Source: Multifurca ochricompacta (lineage: Eukaryota > Basidiomycota > Agaricomycetes > Russulales > Russulaceae). Taken from it: a stretch of 26,233 bases of DNA. Location of the stretch: assembly GCA_022496185.1 (NCBI GenBank), contig WTXG01000394.1, positions 1-26,233 on the forward strand, written 5' to 3'. Positions 1 to 10,499 of this stretch are shown here, one piece after another. The position numbers were made by a program, and so were the translations under genes. The notes beneath the pieces are model-generated. The model saw nothing but the letters and a program-made list of their open reading frames with translations. It was not told the DNA's origin and did not search any database. How positions within the stretch are numbered: the first letter of the stretch is position 1; each line of letters opens with the position of its first letter.

Positions 1-1508
1 AAGCGTCGATAGAAGTTGCAGAAACCAATGAACCGCACATCCTTGACACATGTAGGCACTGGCCATTCCCGATCCCTTGTACCTTTACGGGGTCCATCCG
101 CACCTGTCCTCCCTCCAGGATAACTCCTAGATATTCTACACTCGGTTGTTCAAATGAACACTTGGCAGGTTTAAGGTATAGGTCGTGTTCATGCAGGATA
201 TCCAACACCTGATGTACTCGTTCTCGATGGTGGGTTAGGTCGTCCATGGTAGCAACCAATATGTCGTCCATATAAACCACTACTTCGCCAGTAAGAATGA
301 GGTCGCGGAAGATGTGGTTCATCATTGATTGGAAGGTAGCGGGTGAGTTGGTAGGCCAAAAACATAACATTTGGTTCAAAAAGCCCTTGGTTGGTCTTAA
401 AGGCCGCTTTACATTGATCCCCCTCTTTAATCCGAATGTTATTGTATCCCCAGCGGACGTCCATTTTGGAGAATAAGGATTTATCCCTCATGGTGTCAAT
501 GAGCTCTGAAATGAGTGGCAAGGGGTAGGTGTTCTTTACAGTATAGGCGTTTATCCGTCGGTAATCCTGAACAGGTCGAAGTTTGCCGTCTTTCTTCTTA
601 ATAAAGAAGAAGGGTGACGCGTATGGTGATTTCGACGGACGAATGTATCCTTTTGCCAGATGTTCTTCCAGGAATGCCGTGAGCGCGGTTTGTTCTGCTG
701 GTGACAATGGGTAAATTTTGCAATCAATTGCTGACGGGGTATCGGGTACGAAGTCAATGGCATGATCCCATGGCCGTGCGGGGGGAAAGCATTGTGATTC
801 CTCCTCCGAGAACACCCTCCAGTGTCTATGGTATTCCGCTGGTACCACTTCTTCAAATGTCTTTTCCGTATGCCCTTCTACTGCCTTTTGCGCGAGCTCC
901 GATGCCTTGGTAACAAAGCAGCAGCCCGGGTCTTCCTCTTCTGCCTTGCGTGCTACAGAATGTCGGGCTGCGTAATCATATCCCATTGACGTGATGAGTA
1001 CAGGGTAGGAGTCCTTGCTCATCGTCGCATCGCCCCAGTTGATCTTAGGTTCGAATGCAGCGAGCCAGGGGTATCCCAAAACCAAGTCTTCATCTCCTAG
1101 GTTGGTGACTAGGAAGCGTATGGCCTTTGTCTTTTCTCCTACTTGGACATTTAGGTCTGTATAGTGCGTAATCTTTCCTGCCCGATTGGCAGTTCCATCA
1201 ATATTCCAGATATTCTTCTCCTGGGGGAGTGCCAGCATTCCTAATCCCATGGTTCTCACCATCCGCGGGCTAATAAAATTATCGGTGGCTCCTGAATCGA
1301 TCAGGATATCGCGGTCGGCCGTTTTCTGTGTAGTCTCGAAATGTACTGGTATTTTCAACAATTTGAAGCGACTAGTATACACAGACGTTACATGTAATGC
1401 TCGTGCCCAGGCCGATGGGTTTGAGCCAATCAAAAATCCTTTTTCGCGAATGCCTTCTCTACCAGGATAGCTCGCACTTCTTCGCTCTCCTTCATCATGT
1501 TTGCCCAT
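1..1508 (-). pseudogene. pol: Pol of element A (protease to reverse transcriptase), frameshifted and cut by the window edge
   Basis: The open frame from 1508 overlaps gag and should be entered by a -1 shift near 1430. It encodes an aspartic protease with DSGATDN (about 1288-1308) and then reverse transcriptase, including [17 protein letters not shown] and [10 protein letters not shown]. At about 350-361 a T is missing from the run that should encode FFG, so the frame shifts. The rest of the RT, with the YMDD catalytic box at about 263-280, continues in another frame. A second one-base loss near 85-90 shifts it again before the RNase H region. No CGA-to-TGA stop is seen. RNase H and integrase should lie beyond the left edge. 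Confidence 0.88.
1430..1439 (-). promoter_or_regulatory. Gag/Pol -1 frameshift site of A (GGATTTTTGA)
   Basis: Read on the minus strand, gag ends GAT TTT TGA while pol reads GGA TTT TTG in the -1 frame. Five T residues just before the stop would let a P-site tRNA-Phe re-pair perfectly one base back. B and D have the same arrangement with TAA as the stop. This is inference from reading frames, not a proven signal. Confidence 0.55.
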
Positions 1509-2944
1509 ATCTCCTGCGCCTTTTCTTCTTTTGTCGGCGTCTTTTTGCTGGTGGTTGGCGGGTTATTGTGGATGGGTGTAACTGTTGCTTCCGCCGCTTG
1601 TACCCCCTTCTTTGGGCATTCCCTGGACATGTGTCCTCGTGCCTTGCAGCGAAAGCACCTCCCTTCTTTCATCAGCGTCTGTCTTTCGTCTTCAGTGAGT
1701 GTAGCCCGGGCTTTGGTTCGGTCAGCAGAGGTATCCATGGCATTTGGATCCCTTTGACTAGTGTGTGCGGGTTTGACTCCGAAGGCGGCCTTCCACTGGT
1801 CGCGGGTTTTCCCCTTTCTCGTGTCGACCCCAAAACGCGTTTGGAAATCGAGATAATCTTGCTGCTGTCGGCGAGCAGCGTCAACCCATGTGTCCCAGTC
1901 GTTGGGGTGGTGAAACTGGATGATATTCTTTACTAATGGGTTGGGCAACCCTTGGGAGAAGAGGTCCAGCGTGGCCTCCTCATCGGTGTCATAGCCGGCT
2001 CTGTTGGCCAGACTCCTGAACTTTGCTACGTAAGCGTCAAGTTCTCCCTTGTCCATCCTAAGGGATTTAAGCTCTCTCGCAGCCTTCTGCTTGGCCTGCC
2101 CATCTGTGAATGTGTCTTTAAATCTCTGGGCAATGGTTTCCCAAAGCCCCTCGCTAGTGGTACGACGGCCACTTTCAATTTGTTCATTCAGCCACTCTAG
2201 CTGTTCCATGGTCCAATCGTCTACGGCCTCCCCACGGATCAGAGAGAGGAAGAGATTTGCACGTTGAAAGGGGTTAATAATCTGGGGGACATCATGATTG
2301 AAGTTTTTGAAGGTCGTGAACTCCAGCATGAATTTCTTGCTTTGCGACCGATCCCCAGTGAACGTTTGGGGCAGCACACCCGATAATCTTCCTGATGGTG
2401 GAGGGATGTTGGGTGGTAACATGGCTGGTGGGGGCGGGGGAGGAGGTGCTGGGTCTGGGAGCTGGGCGGCAATGGTGGACATATTCTGGTAAAACGGGGT
2501 GACGGTGTCAGTAGACTGTATCGAGATCTGGGGAGTTGTCAAAGCAGGGGCTCTGAACGTGGCAACTTCGGGTGCAACTGGGGCTGTAGACGACGCTAAT
2601 ACCAGTGCTTCTTCACTATGTTCTTCTACATACTCTTCGGGCTCAGAGTCCGTAACAATGGCCGGGGGATTCTCCCTCCACGGTCCTAATCCAAATTCAG
2701 GAGGAGCAGGTCCTGTAGTGACCCAAGAGTGTCGGCTGTCCGAGTATCGGATGCGATACCAAACTCTTTTCTCGTTGTTGTATTCTACCGGTTGGTATCT
2801 TCCATCGTGATAGACGTAGTATCCAAACTCGGACTCAAAGTCTTTCCAGGTGGCAGAGCCAAGTACTTGTTGTGAAAGATCAGGCTCGTCCCTGCATTCG
2901 ATGGGTTCTTCTTTAAAGAGGGTCTGACTGCGGCTGGAAGCCAC
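1430..2944 (-). CDS. gag: Gag of element A, intact
   Basis: A 504-residue Gag that would form the virus-like particle and package the element RNA. A Trp/Tyr-rich N-terminal region (about 30-110) is followed by an acidic stretch, a proline run (about 165-180), the capsid-like region (about 185-375) and one zinc knuckle, CX2CX4HX4C, at about 430-443 (starts CFRCKARGH). It ends KKDF followed by TGA. The frame opens at a GTG, not an ATG; the same GTG is at this place in B and D. The next in-frame Met is only near the proline run, although the upstream part is conserved between copies. There is no premature stop. Pol follows in the -1 frame. Confidence 0.92.
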   Translation of the reverse strand: MASSRSQTLFKEEPIECRDEPDLSQQVLGSATWKDFESEFGYYVYHDGRYQPVEYNNEKRVWYRIRYSDSRHSWVTTGPAPPEFGLGPWRENPPAIVTDSEPEEYVEEHSEEALVLASSTAPVAPEVATFRAPALTTPQISIQSTDTVTPFYQNMSTIAAQLPDPAPPPPPPPAMLPPNIPPPSGRLSGVLPQTFTGDRSQSKKFMLEFTTFKNFNHDVPQIINPFQRANLFLSLIRGEAVDDWTMEQLEWLNEQIESGRRTTSEGLWETIAQRFKDTFTDGQAKQKAARELKSLRMDKGELDAYVAKFRSLANRAGYDTDEEATLDLFSQGLPNPLVKNIIQFHHPNDWDTWVDAARRQQQDYLDFQTRFGVDTRKGKTRDQWKAAFGVKPAHTSQRDPNAMDTSADRTKARATLTEDERQTLMKEGRCFRCKARGHMSRECPKKGVQAAEATVTPIHNNPPTTSKKTPTKEEKAQEIWANMMKESEEVRAILVEKAFAKKDF

Positions 2945-2950
2945 GATGAG

Positions 2951-2961
2951 AGACTCGACTT
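2951..2961 (-). other. Primer-binding site of A, self-priming type
   Basis: On the minus strand it reads AAGTCGAGTCT, two bases after the end of the LTR. It is the reverse complement of AGACTCGACTT in the LTRs of B and D, and differs by one C-to-T change from A's own LTR (AGACTTGACTT). A tRNA-primed element would instead match a tRNA 3' end terminating in CCA, which I do not see. Confidence 0.7.
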
Positions 2962-2963
2962 GA

Positions 2964-3551
2964 TGTTACGTCCGGTGCGGGACGTTCCACATGACTTGTG
3001 TGACAGCGTGATACAGAGGTTCGGATAAGAGACCAATAAGATCCCTTGGAGTGAAGTGTGACGAGTCAAAGTCAGAGAGGCTGTACTCTAAGACGATGGT
3101 GAGCGGAAAGTGCCAAAAGCACTGAGACAGGCAGACATTAAGAGACAAAGGGGAAGTCCAGAAGACAAGCACCGATGTATTCAATAAGTCAAGTCTGAGG
3201 TCTACAAGGTAGCTACAGTGGACTTATATACGTAATCGAGTGGGCGTCTAAAGATAAGATACACCAGAGTCATGTGGGCCCGAATATACGAAAGCGGAGG
3301 GCATAAAGCCTCGCTTCTGATAGGGAATTAAGTAAGTGTCTGGTCATAAAGATAACGGATAAAAGATAAACAATGGTGGGTCAAACATAAGCACAGCGAT
3401 ACAAATAAAAGCAAAGACAGTCACGGGGAAGGGAGCAGGGCACGTGAGGGATCCCACGATGGAGACGTGATCTGGTAGTGAAGAGTAGGTGGCAAAGAGG
3501 GATCGTCGTTGGGTAAGAAGAAAAAGACGGGAAGAGACGGGGTTCGTAACA
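2964..3551 (-). repeat. 5' LTR of element A (588 bp)
   Basis: In element orientation it starts TGTTACGAACCCC and ends GGACGTAACA, so it has TGTTAC/GTAACA terminal inverted repeats. The body aligns with the LTRs of D (shared stretches around the TATA box and near the 3' end), but its first 14 bases resemble the LTR of B. A TATATAAG box and an AGACTTGACTT element are present on the minus strand. Confidence 0.92.
3186..3230 (-). promoter_or_regulatory. LTR promoter of A: TATA box and predicted +1
   Basis: The minus strand reads TATATAAG from 3230 and AGACTTGACTT from 3196. The 34-bp spacing is identical in every LTR of the window that I checked. The 11-mer is inferred to be the 5' end of the transcript because its complement is the primer-binding site at 2951-2961, with one CpG-type mismatch. 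Confidence 0.65.
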
Positions 3552-3578
3552 AACTGAGATATTTTAGTGGACTGTGGA
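3552..3578 (+). pseudogene. pol: Protease fragment of element C between A and B
   Basis: Twenty-seven bases read N-stop-DILVDCG, which joins in frame to ATDNFISP at 11113 once B and one GTGGA copy are removed. The stop is a TGA where sister copies have CGA (Arg). The fragment is all that remains of C between two separate insertions that landed 27 bp apart. Confidence 0.85.
3574..3578. repeat. Target-site duplication of B, left copy (GTGGA)
   Basis: GTGGA precedes the 5' LTR of B and is repeated at 11108-11112 directly after its 3' LTR. Confidence 0.93.
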
Positions 3579-4173
3579 TGTTACGAACCCCGCTGCGTCG
3601 TCTCGTTTCCTTTTTCCATCACGTGACGTGCTGTTTGACTCCGTTTGCCCCTTCGTTGATCGTGTTATGACTTCCGTTGTACCTATTTGTTCCTTATCTT
3701 TGACCCAAGGCTGTGCTTATCTCTGACTCGTACTTTACACAAGAACACTTACGTATTTTCCCACCAGAATCGTGACTATACCAGATTCGTCTACGTATAT
3801 TCTCACCTGGCCCACATTGACTCCATCCCCCATTTGATTTCATTACGACTTTGTTGATACATCGAGTACGGTACTCCGATTTAGACTCTGACCTCTATTA
3901 CGTATATAAGGCCTGCCTAGATAGCCTGTATGCCTTAGACTCGACTTCTTAATCGACTTGGTGCATTACCTTCTGGGTGATTCCTAAGACCCGACTCTTG
4001 AATTGTCTCAGTGCTTCTGGCACTTGTCCGCTCACCAGCACCAAGGGATTAGCTCCTTTGTGTTGACTTCTCACCCGCTCTCCGTGCACTTGAAAGACAG
4101 TACACACCTGACTTCGTAGTTTTGCTACATGACTCCTCACACGTCGTGACGAACGCCCGCACCAGGCGTTACA
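3579..4173 (+). repeat. 5' LTR of element B (595 bp)
   Basis: It starts TGTTACGAACCCC and ends AGGCGTTACA. It is nearly identical to 10513-11107; the eight differences I count are CG versus TG or CA. It contains a TATATAAG box at 3903. Related solo copies are at 18676-19270 and 23963-24558. Confidence 0.95.
3903..3947 (+). promoter_or_regulatory. LTR promoter of B: TATA box and predicted +1
   Basis: TATATAAG at 3903-3910 is followed 34 bp after its start by AGACTCGACTT (3937-3947). This 11-mer is the exact reverse complement of the PBS at 4176-4186, so it is inferred to be the first 11 nt of the transcript. Confidence 0.7.
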
Positions 4174-4175
4174 TT

Positions 4176-4186
4176 AAGTCGAGTCT
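4176..4186 (+). other. Primer-binding site of B, self-priming type
   Basis: AAGTCGAGTCT lies two bases past the LTR end and is perfectly complementary to LTR positions 3937-3947. Complementarity stops at exactly 11 nt on both sides. This matches the known Tf1/sushi mechanism, in which the 5' end of the mRNA folds back and is cut to make the primer. Confidence 0.75.
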
Positions 4187-4195
4187 CTCCCCACC

Positions 4196-5725
4196 GTGGC
4201 TTCATCCAGCCGCAGTCAGACCTTGCACAATGAAGAACTCATTGACTGCCGAGATGAGGATAATCTTTCACAACAAGTCCTTGGCTCTGCTGTCTGGAAA
4301 GATTTTGAAACTGAGTTTGGATACTACATCTATCACGACAATCAGTACCAGCCAGTTGAATATGACGAACAGAAGAGGGTCTGGTACCGTATCCGTTACT
4401 CTAGAAGCCATCGTTCCTGGGTTACCACAGGACCCGCCCCACCAGAGTACGGCCTAGGACCCTGGAGAGAAAATCCTCCAGCCATCATCACAGATTCAGA
4501 ACCAGAAGAATACATTGAAGAAGGCAGCAAAGACGCACAAGTTATAGCCACCAGTTTTACAGCTCTGACAGTTGCACCCGAGAGTACTACGTTCAGAACA
4601 TCTGCTTTAGTCTCTCCCCAGATCACACGACAAACTTCAGACACCCCGACTATTACATACCCAACAATGTTGACCATCGCTGCACAGCTCCCCAACCCCG
4701 CTCCCATTGTCCCCGCTCCAAACCTCCCTCCCCCATCAGGACGCCTTACGGGAGTCCTGCCAACCACGTTTACTGGTGATCGATCACAGAGTAAAAAGTT
4801 CATGCTCGAGTTCGAGACGTTCAAAAATTTCAATCATGATGTCCCCCAGATCGTAAACCCCTTCCAACAAACCAACCTCTTCCTCTCACTGATTAGAGGG
4901 GATTCCATTGATGATTGGACGATGGAGCAGATAGAATGGCTGAACGACAGAGTTACAGCTGGAACCAGAACCACAGACGAAGATCTGTGGGATGTAGTGG
5001 TGCAAAGATTTAAAGACACCTTCACAGATGGGCAGGCCAAACAGAAGGCTGCCAGAGAACTGAAGTCCCTCAAAATGGAGAGGGGAGACCTAGATGGCTA
5101 CGTAGCCAGATTCCGCAACCTGGCCAAGAGAGCGGGGTACGATGTGAATGAAGAGGCAACGCTTGACCTCTTCTCCCAGGGATTACCCAACCCCCTGGTG
5201 AAAAACATTATCCAATTCCATCACCCCGAGTCATGGAGCCAGTGGACAGGTGCTGCTAGAACGCAGCAGCAGGACTATCTCGACTTCCAAACACGATTTG
5301 GAATTGACACAAAGAAGGGTAAAACCCGTGATCAGTGGAAGGCGGCGTTAGGGGTAAAGCCTACCCATCCTTGAGACCCCAACGCTATGGACACGTCAGC
5401 AGATCGCACTAAAGCCCGCGCAGCCCTCACCGACAACGAAAAGAAGAACCTTATGAAGGAAGGGTGCTGCTTTCACTGCCGAGCACAGGGGCATATGTCA
5501 CGATTCTGCCCGAAGAAAACAGTTCATGCTGCTGAAGCAACAGTAGCCACCACTACCACGACACCGCCAATACAGAATCTACCTACCCCAGTCAAAGAAA
5601 ACCCAGTAACTGCCCCAAAAACCAAAGAACAGAAAGCGGCAGCCATCTGGGAACACATGATGAACGAAGACGAGGCGGTATGCGCCTTGATCGTCGATAA
5701 GGCCTTTGGCCAGAAGGATTTTTAA
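4196..5725 (+). pseudogene. gag: Gag of element B, one in-frame TGA
   Basis: The Gag frame has 509 codons plus the stop, homologous to A throughout: a Trp/Tyr-rich N-terminus, a shorter proline-rich linker, the capsid-like region, and a zinc knuckle CX2CX4HX4C (starts CFHCRAQGH, near 5468-5509). It starts with GTG in a good initiation context (A at -3, G at +4), as in A and D. A TGA at 5372-5374 interrupts the link between capsid and knuckle at a position inferred to have been CGA. The final GAT TTT TAA is the presumed frameshift site into pol. Confidence 0.9.
5716..5725 (+). promoter_or_regulatory. Gag/Pol -1 frameshift site of B (GGATTTTTAA)
   Basis: Gag reads GAT TTT TAA while pol reads GGA TTT TTA in the -1 frame and continues ATC GGC TCG. 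The five-T run adjoining the stop is conserved in A and D. Confidence 0.55.
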
Positions 5726-8700
5726 TCGGCTCGACCCCATCGGCCTGGGCAAGAGCACTCCATGTAACTTCTGTGTATACTAGTCGTTTCAAATCGTTGA
5801 AAATACCAGTACATTTTGAAACCAAACAGAAGATGGCCGACAGACGAATCTTGATCAATTCTGGAGCTACAGACAATTTCATTAGCCAACGACTCCAGAG
5901 AACGTTAGGGTTAGGAACACAGTTACTCCCCAAGAAAAGAACATTTGGAATATAGATGGAACAGCTAACAAGGCTGGGAAGATCACACATTGCTGTGATT
6001 TGGAAGTACAAGTTGGGGAACGAACGAAGCAACTTCGTTTCCTCATCACGGATCTAGGAGAGGAGGACATGGTTCTAGGGTACCCGTGGTTGGCAGCATT
6101 TGAGCCTAAAATCAACTGGGCAGAAGCCACTATGGATAAAAATTTCTACCCAGTCATCATTACGTCCCTAGGATACAACTACGCTGTGTGACATCCTCTC
6201 ACCCATACTATTGTTATGGGATCGGCCATCACCTGGAGTGATGTAGAGCCTGTGGATCAGGTGTATTGTTATGTTACGAAAGCATCGGAACTGGCCCAGG
6301 CAGAGGCACAGAAGAACCCAGAAAGAACATTCGAAGAAGCAGTCCCGGCAGAATATCATTGACATTGGAAGGTCTTCTCCGAGGAGGAATCGCAACGCTT
6401 TCCTCCTTCCCAACCTTGGGACCATGCAATTGACTTCGTCCCAGATGCCCCACGATCAGTGGACTGTAAGATCTACCCCTTGTCCCAGCTGGAAAAAGAA
6501 GTGCTTTCTACCTTCCTGGAGGAGCACCTGGCAAAAGGCTACATACGACCTTCTAACTCGCCCTATGCATCGCCCTTCTTTTTCATTAAAAAGAAGGACG
6601 GGAAACTACGACCGGTACAGGATTACAGACGGATCAATGAACTTACTGTGAAGAACAACTACCCACTGCCTCTTATCTCAGAAATCATCGACAAAATGCG
6701 CAATAAAGCCCTGTTTTCGAAGATGGATGTTCGTTGGGGATACAATAACATTCGCATCCGAGAAGGCGACCAGCCTAAAGCCGCCTTCAAGACCAATCAA
6801 GGACTCTTCGAACCCAATGTTATGTTCTTTGGCTTAACAAACTCGCCGGCAACCTTCCAGGCCATGATGAATCACATTTTCCGAGACCTGATCCTCACAG
6901 AAGAGGTCGTGGTGTATATGGATGATGTCCTGGTAGCCACGAAAAACAACATTCACCACCACCGTACCCGAGTCCACGAAGTACTGGAAATCCTGGCAAA
7001 ATATGACCTTTACCTGAAACCTGCCAAATGTTCCTTCGAACAAAAGACCGTCGAATATCTGGGCGTCGTCCTGGAAGGAGGGCAAGTGCGCATGGACCCT
7101 GTAAAAGTGCAAGGCGTTTGAGAATGGACCACCCCACAGTGCACCAAAGACGTCAGATTGTTCATTGGATTCTGTAACTTCTATTGACGCTTCGTCAAGG
7201 GATTCTCGGCCATTGCCCGACCGCTCAATGACTTGTTGAAAAAGGACGTGCCCTGGCACTGGGATGAGCTACAACAGAAAGCATTTGACCAGATTAAAAT
7301 GATTATCAGCTCCGAACCAGTTCTTATTCAGCCCGATCTAGCCAAACCCTTTGAACTGGAAGTTGATGCTTCCATGTATGCCAACGGCACAGTCTTATCA
7401 CAAAGAGATACGGAAGGAATTCTTCATCCTGTTGCATTCTACTCAGAAACGTTCTCATCGGCGGAAAGAAATTATGACATTTGGGACAGGGAATTACTGG
7501 CTATAGTAAAAGCGTTATGACATTGGCGACCATACCTGGCAGGATCCCCACACAAAACCATCATTTACACAGACCACTCCAACCTGTTGTACTGGAGAGA
7601 GCCGCACAAGATCAGCCGACGGATAGCACGAGAAGTCCTGGAGCTTGAAGAATATAACTTTACACTCAAGCACCTACCTGGAGCTCGTAATGCATGAGCT
7701 GACGCCCTATCTAGGCTGACCGGACGAGATGAAGGAGAAAACAACAATGACAATATCGTCGTTTTGCCAGAAGATGTCTTTGCGAAAACCGCTGTAGTCA
7801 GCCTCCATGACATGGACCTATGGGCTCAAGTAACGCAGAACATGAACCAGGAATTGTGCAAATCCTGGGCGGAGCCGCATAACATAAAAATGAAAGACGG
7901 CCTCTGGTGGAAGGACGGCGATTGATTGGTTGTCACTGGTGGCGACAACATTAAGAGGGGGGTGATTCATTTTCACCATGACCTTCCCTCTGCAGGACAT
8001 CCTGGCATTGCAAATACCTACGCCCTTGCCAAACGAGATTACTGGTGGCCAAACATGAAAAAGGATGTGGAAGCATATGTCAAAGGATGCGCAGAATGCC
8101 AGGCAAATAAAATAAACACTCACCCAAGACCGCCGGCACTTTCACCCATCACACCAATTGCGACAGCTCCCTTCCAGACCATCGCCATGGATTTTATTGT
8201 CAAATTGCCACAGTCACAAGGATACGACTCCATACTTACCATCACGGACCATGACTACTCGAAGGCGGCCCTCTTCATCCCCTGTAATGAGACAATATCA
8301 GCAGAAGGGGTCGCGAAACTGTACCTAGACCATGTCTACCGACATTATGGACTGCTGCAGAAGATTATTTCTGACCGAGATCCACGATTTGCTTCCATGT
8401 TTGCTCGAGCCCTCTGTAAATGCCTCGACATTCAGCAGAATATCTCCACTGCATATCACCCCCAGACAGATGGACAGTCGGAACGAACGAATCAATGGCT
8501 AGAACAATACCTTCGGTTCTGGTGCAACAAACGACAGAACGACTGGGCAGAATGGTTGGCAACAGCTGAGTTCATGCACAACAGTTGGCCAAATGGAACG
8601 ACAAAGACCACCCCATTCTCTCTTATTATGGGATGGAACCCTCGCACCACATGGACAGACAAGCCCACGAATGTACCATCTGTAACACAGCGTATCGGCC

Positions 8701-9290
8701 AATGGGAAGAAATACGGGAATCGGCCAGTAGAAACCTTCAGAAGGCGCAAAGGACCCTAGCCGAGAAGCCTACTAGGTTTACGCCCTATCAGGTTGGAGA
8801 TCAAGTCTGGCTAGAAGGGCGCAATATCCATATGTCACACCCAACGGCAAAATTAGCTCCCAGACGCCACGGTCCCTTCGTGATTGAACAGAAGCTGTCA
8901 GACATCACATATAGGCTCACGTTACCCACCACCTGGAAGATACATCCCGTCTTCCATGCTAGCCTTCTAACGCCGTACAAAGAAACCGCCATTCACGGAC
9001 AGAATTTTCCCAGACCTCCCCCTGACCTTGTCGACGGAGAACCGGAATGGGAAGTAGAACGCATTGCTGACACCAAATGGAAGGGTCAAGGACGTAATCA
9101 GAAGCTTCACTATCTGATCAAATGGAAGGGATTCCCAGACGCCGACAACTTGTGGGAATCTGCTGCAGATGTTTTTGCGTTTAAATTTATCGAAGACTTT
9201 TATAGACGCCACCCAGAGGCAGATAAAGAGCCGGAAAAGATACGAGTTGCTGAACAGCTCTCTCCCCCACAATTGACCAGAAACTCGCTC
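5716..9290 (+). pseudogene. pol: Pol of element B (PR-RT-RNase H-integrase-chromodomain), degraded
   Basis: The polyprotein has, in order: protease with NSGATDN near 5850-5875; RT with VYMDD near 6911-6925; RNase H with LEVDAS near 7360 and TDHSNL near 7570; integrase with its HHCC zinc finger (about 7968-8110) and the DDE residues around AMDF (8187), SDRDPRF (8370) and TDGQSER (8467); a GPF motif near 8870; and a chromodomain about 9046-9215 (EWEVERI to KWKGFPDADN). A single-base deletion near 5922-5930 shifts the frame once. In-frame TGAs are at 6189, 6360, 7119, 7185, 7518, 7695 and 7923, most of them at positions that are CGA in relatives. Unlike C and D there is no stop after the chromodomain, so the frame runs straight into ORF3. 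Confidence 0.9.
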
Positions 9291-10481
9291 ATGTCCTCCT
9301 CAAAGATCCACGCCTCAGCCACCATCGATGCGTTTCCCGTACTTACTCCTGTGCATCCTCCTTCTTGTCCACTTTCTCCTATTGACTATGATGCGACCAC
9401 CCAAATGGCCCAAGGGGACAAGATCATTGACATCGATGACGATTTTAATCTGCCCAAACATCCCCATCCCAACGACCTGATCGACATAGACTTTGGCGAC
9501 GAGTCTCCCAAGTTCCCCTTCTTCCCCAATGACCCCAACTCACAGTTTTACTTCCCACTCATGATTCCATCATCCAAGAACGACGGCACCACAGAGGTGG
9601 CTAAGTATATTTATTACACCAACGAAGGTATGGACGTAGCCGGATGCTTGGAGAAAGGAGGACCCGTCTACGGGGCCCCAGTTTATCTTGAGGAGAAAGA
9701 CGTCGGGCGGCTACATTACGTCCTAGGGCCTGAACACTTGCAACATCTCTCAGCTCATGACCCGTGCGCCTTCGCGATCAATGAAGTACTCCGGGACTTA
9801 CGGATGCCACGACTGACTGCTGAAATTGCACGACTCCGCAAGTTCCAGGCACTTCGGGATAATTTGGAGATGCAGCACCGCGACTATGAACGGCAAATGG
9901 TAAAGATTAATCGGGGGGTTTTTGACATAGAGCATCACCTGGCGAGCATCAGGACGAGGTTGGAACAAGGAGAGGTGTACCAAACTATTTCTGAACAGTA
10001 CGCCGATATTTTTGCGCGACCACTCCCTTGTCACCGCCTCGACCTTGCACCCCGGCTTAACCCTCACTGCTTTGAAATGCCGCGCCTCCATGAAAACCCC
10101 GATGGCAAGCTTTGCTGGCACTGCAGTAGCAAGTACCATCTCAGCTGGTGCTGCCCTAAAGCCGCGAAACAATGCCGACACTGTCAAAGCACCTCGCACT
10201 GGAGTCGCCAATGCTTATTCTGACGACTCACACAGGCCCCCACTGTTCAGAATCCCTCAGGATGGTGCGGCAAATGTCTCTCCCATAACGCCGGACATCG
10301 AGAGATCGACTGTCATGTTTACGACGGCTGCTTTCGCTGTGGGAGACGGGGGCCCTACGGTTTTCTACGAACACATGTTTGCCCCGCAGACGAAGAAAAG
10401 GAGAACTACGATGCTGATCACTACGCCGTAGCCGATGACTACCTCTCCCTAGTCCAAGATGATGACGGTGCGCCAATCTAG
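9291..10481 (+). pseudogene. ORF3 of element B: coiled-coil and multiple zinc-knuckle protein, fused in frame to pol
   Basis: This is 396 codons plus TAG beginning MSSSKIHASATIDAF, with one TGA at 10221. The same ORF follows pol in C and D. Regions: a Ser/Pro-rich and acidic N-terminus; a conserved central segment (FPFF, KYIYYTN, GMDVAGC, GPVYGAPVYLEE, 9510-9690); a charged, probably helical coiled coil (about 9800-10000); two CX2CX4HX4C knuckles (from CWHCSSKYH and CRHCQSTSH, about 10114-10215); then CX2CX6HX4C and CX2C...HXC clusters past the TGA; and an acidic tail. There is no signal peptide or membrane segment, so it is not a typical envelope. RNA or DNA binding is inferred from the knuckles. 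I do not recognise the central domain. Confidence 0.82.
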
Positions 10482-10499
10482 CTGGCTCTGCTAGGACTT

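Larger units (their letters stand above)
1..3551 (-). mobile_element. Element A: Ty3/Gypsy chromovirus, 5' part only
   Basis: This is a minus-strand LTR retrotransposon whose 5' LTR is at its right end (2964-3551), followed leftwards by a primer-binding site, gag and pol. It runs off the left edge inside pol, so integrase, ORF3 and the 3' LTR are not visible. It was inserted in the protease region of element C, since 3552-3578 reads as C protease. The outer five bases (3552-3556, AACTG) should be repeated beyond the left edge. Its internal sequence is very close to D, but its LTR has diverged from the D LTR. Gag is open throughout, which suggests A is the most recent insertion in the window. 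Confidence 0.93.

Noticed and set aside
3949..4140. 63-residue minus-strand ORF repeated in several LTRs (also about 10883-11074 and 19046-19249)
   Set aside because: It is repeated only because the LTRs are copies of one another. It overlaps the R/U5 part, has no recognisable motif, and differs in length in solo LTR E.
4174..4190. tRNA-primed primer-binding site
   Set aside because: The sequence after the LTR lacks the TGG expected opposite a tRNA CCA end and instead pairs exactly with the LTR 11-mer.
4396..4833. Long antisense ORFs opposite gag (also 2499-2810 and 15736-16176)
   Set aside because: Proline-, glycine- and serine-rich products that mirror the proline-rich linker of Gag on the other strand. 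They have no homology features of their own and recur only because gag recurs.
5372..10223. TGA codons read as a recoded amino acid (Arg or selenocysteine)
   Set aside because: Sister copies usually have ordinary Arg codons at the same places, A has none of these stops in gag or visible pol, and LTR differences show the same CpG pattern outside coding DNA. Mutation explains all of it.
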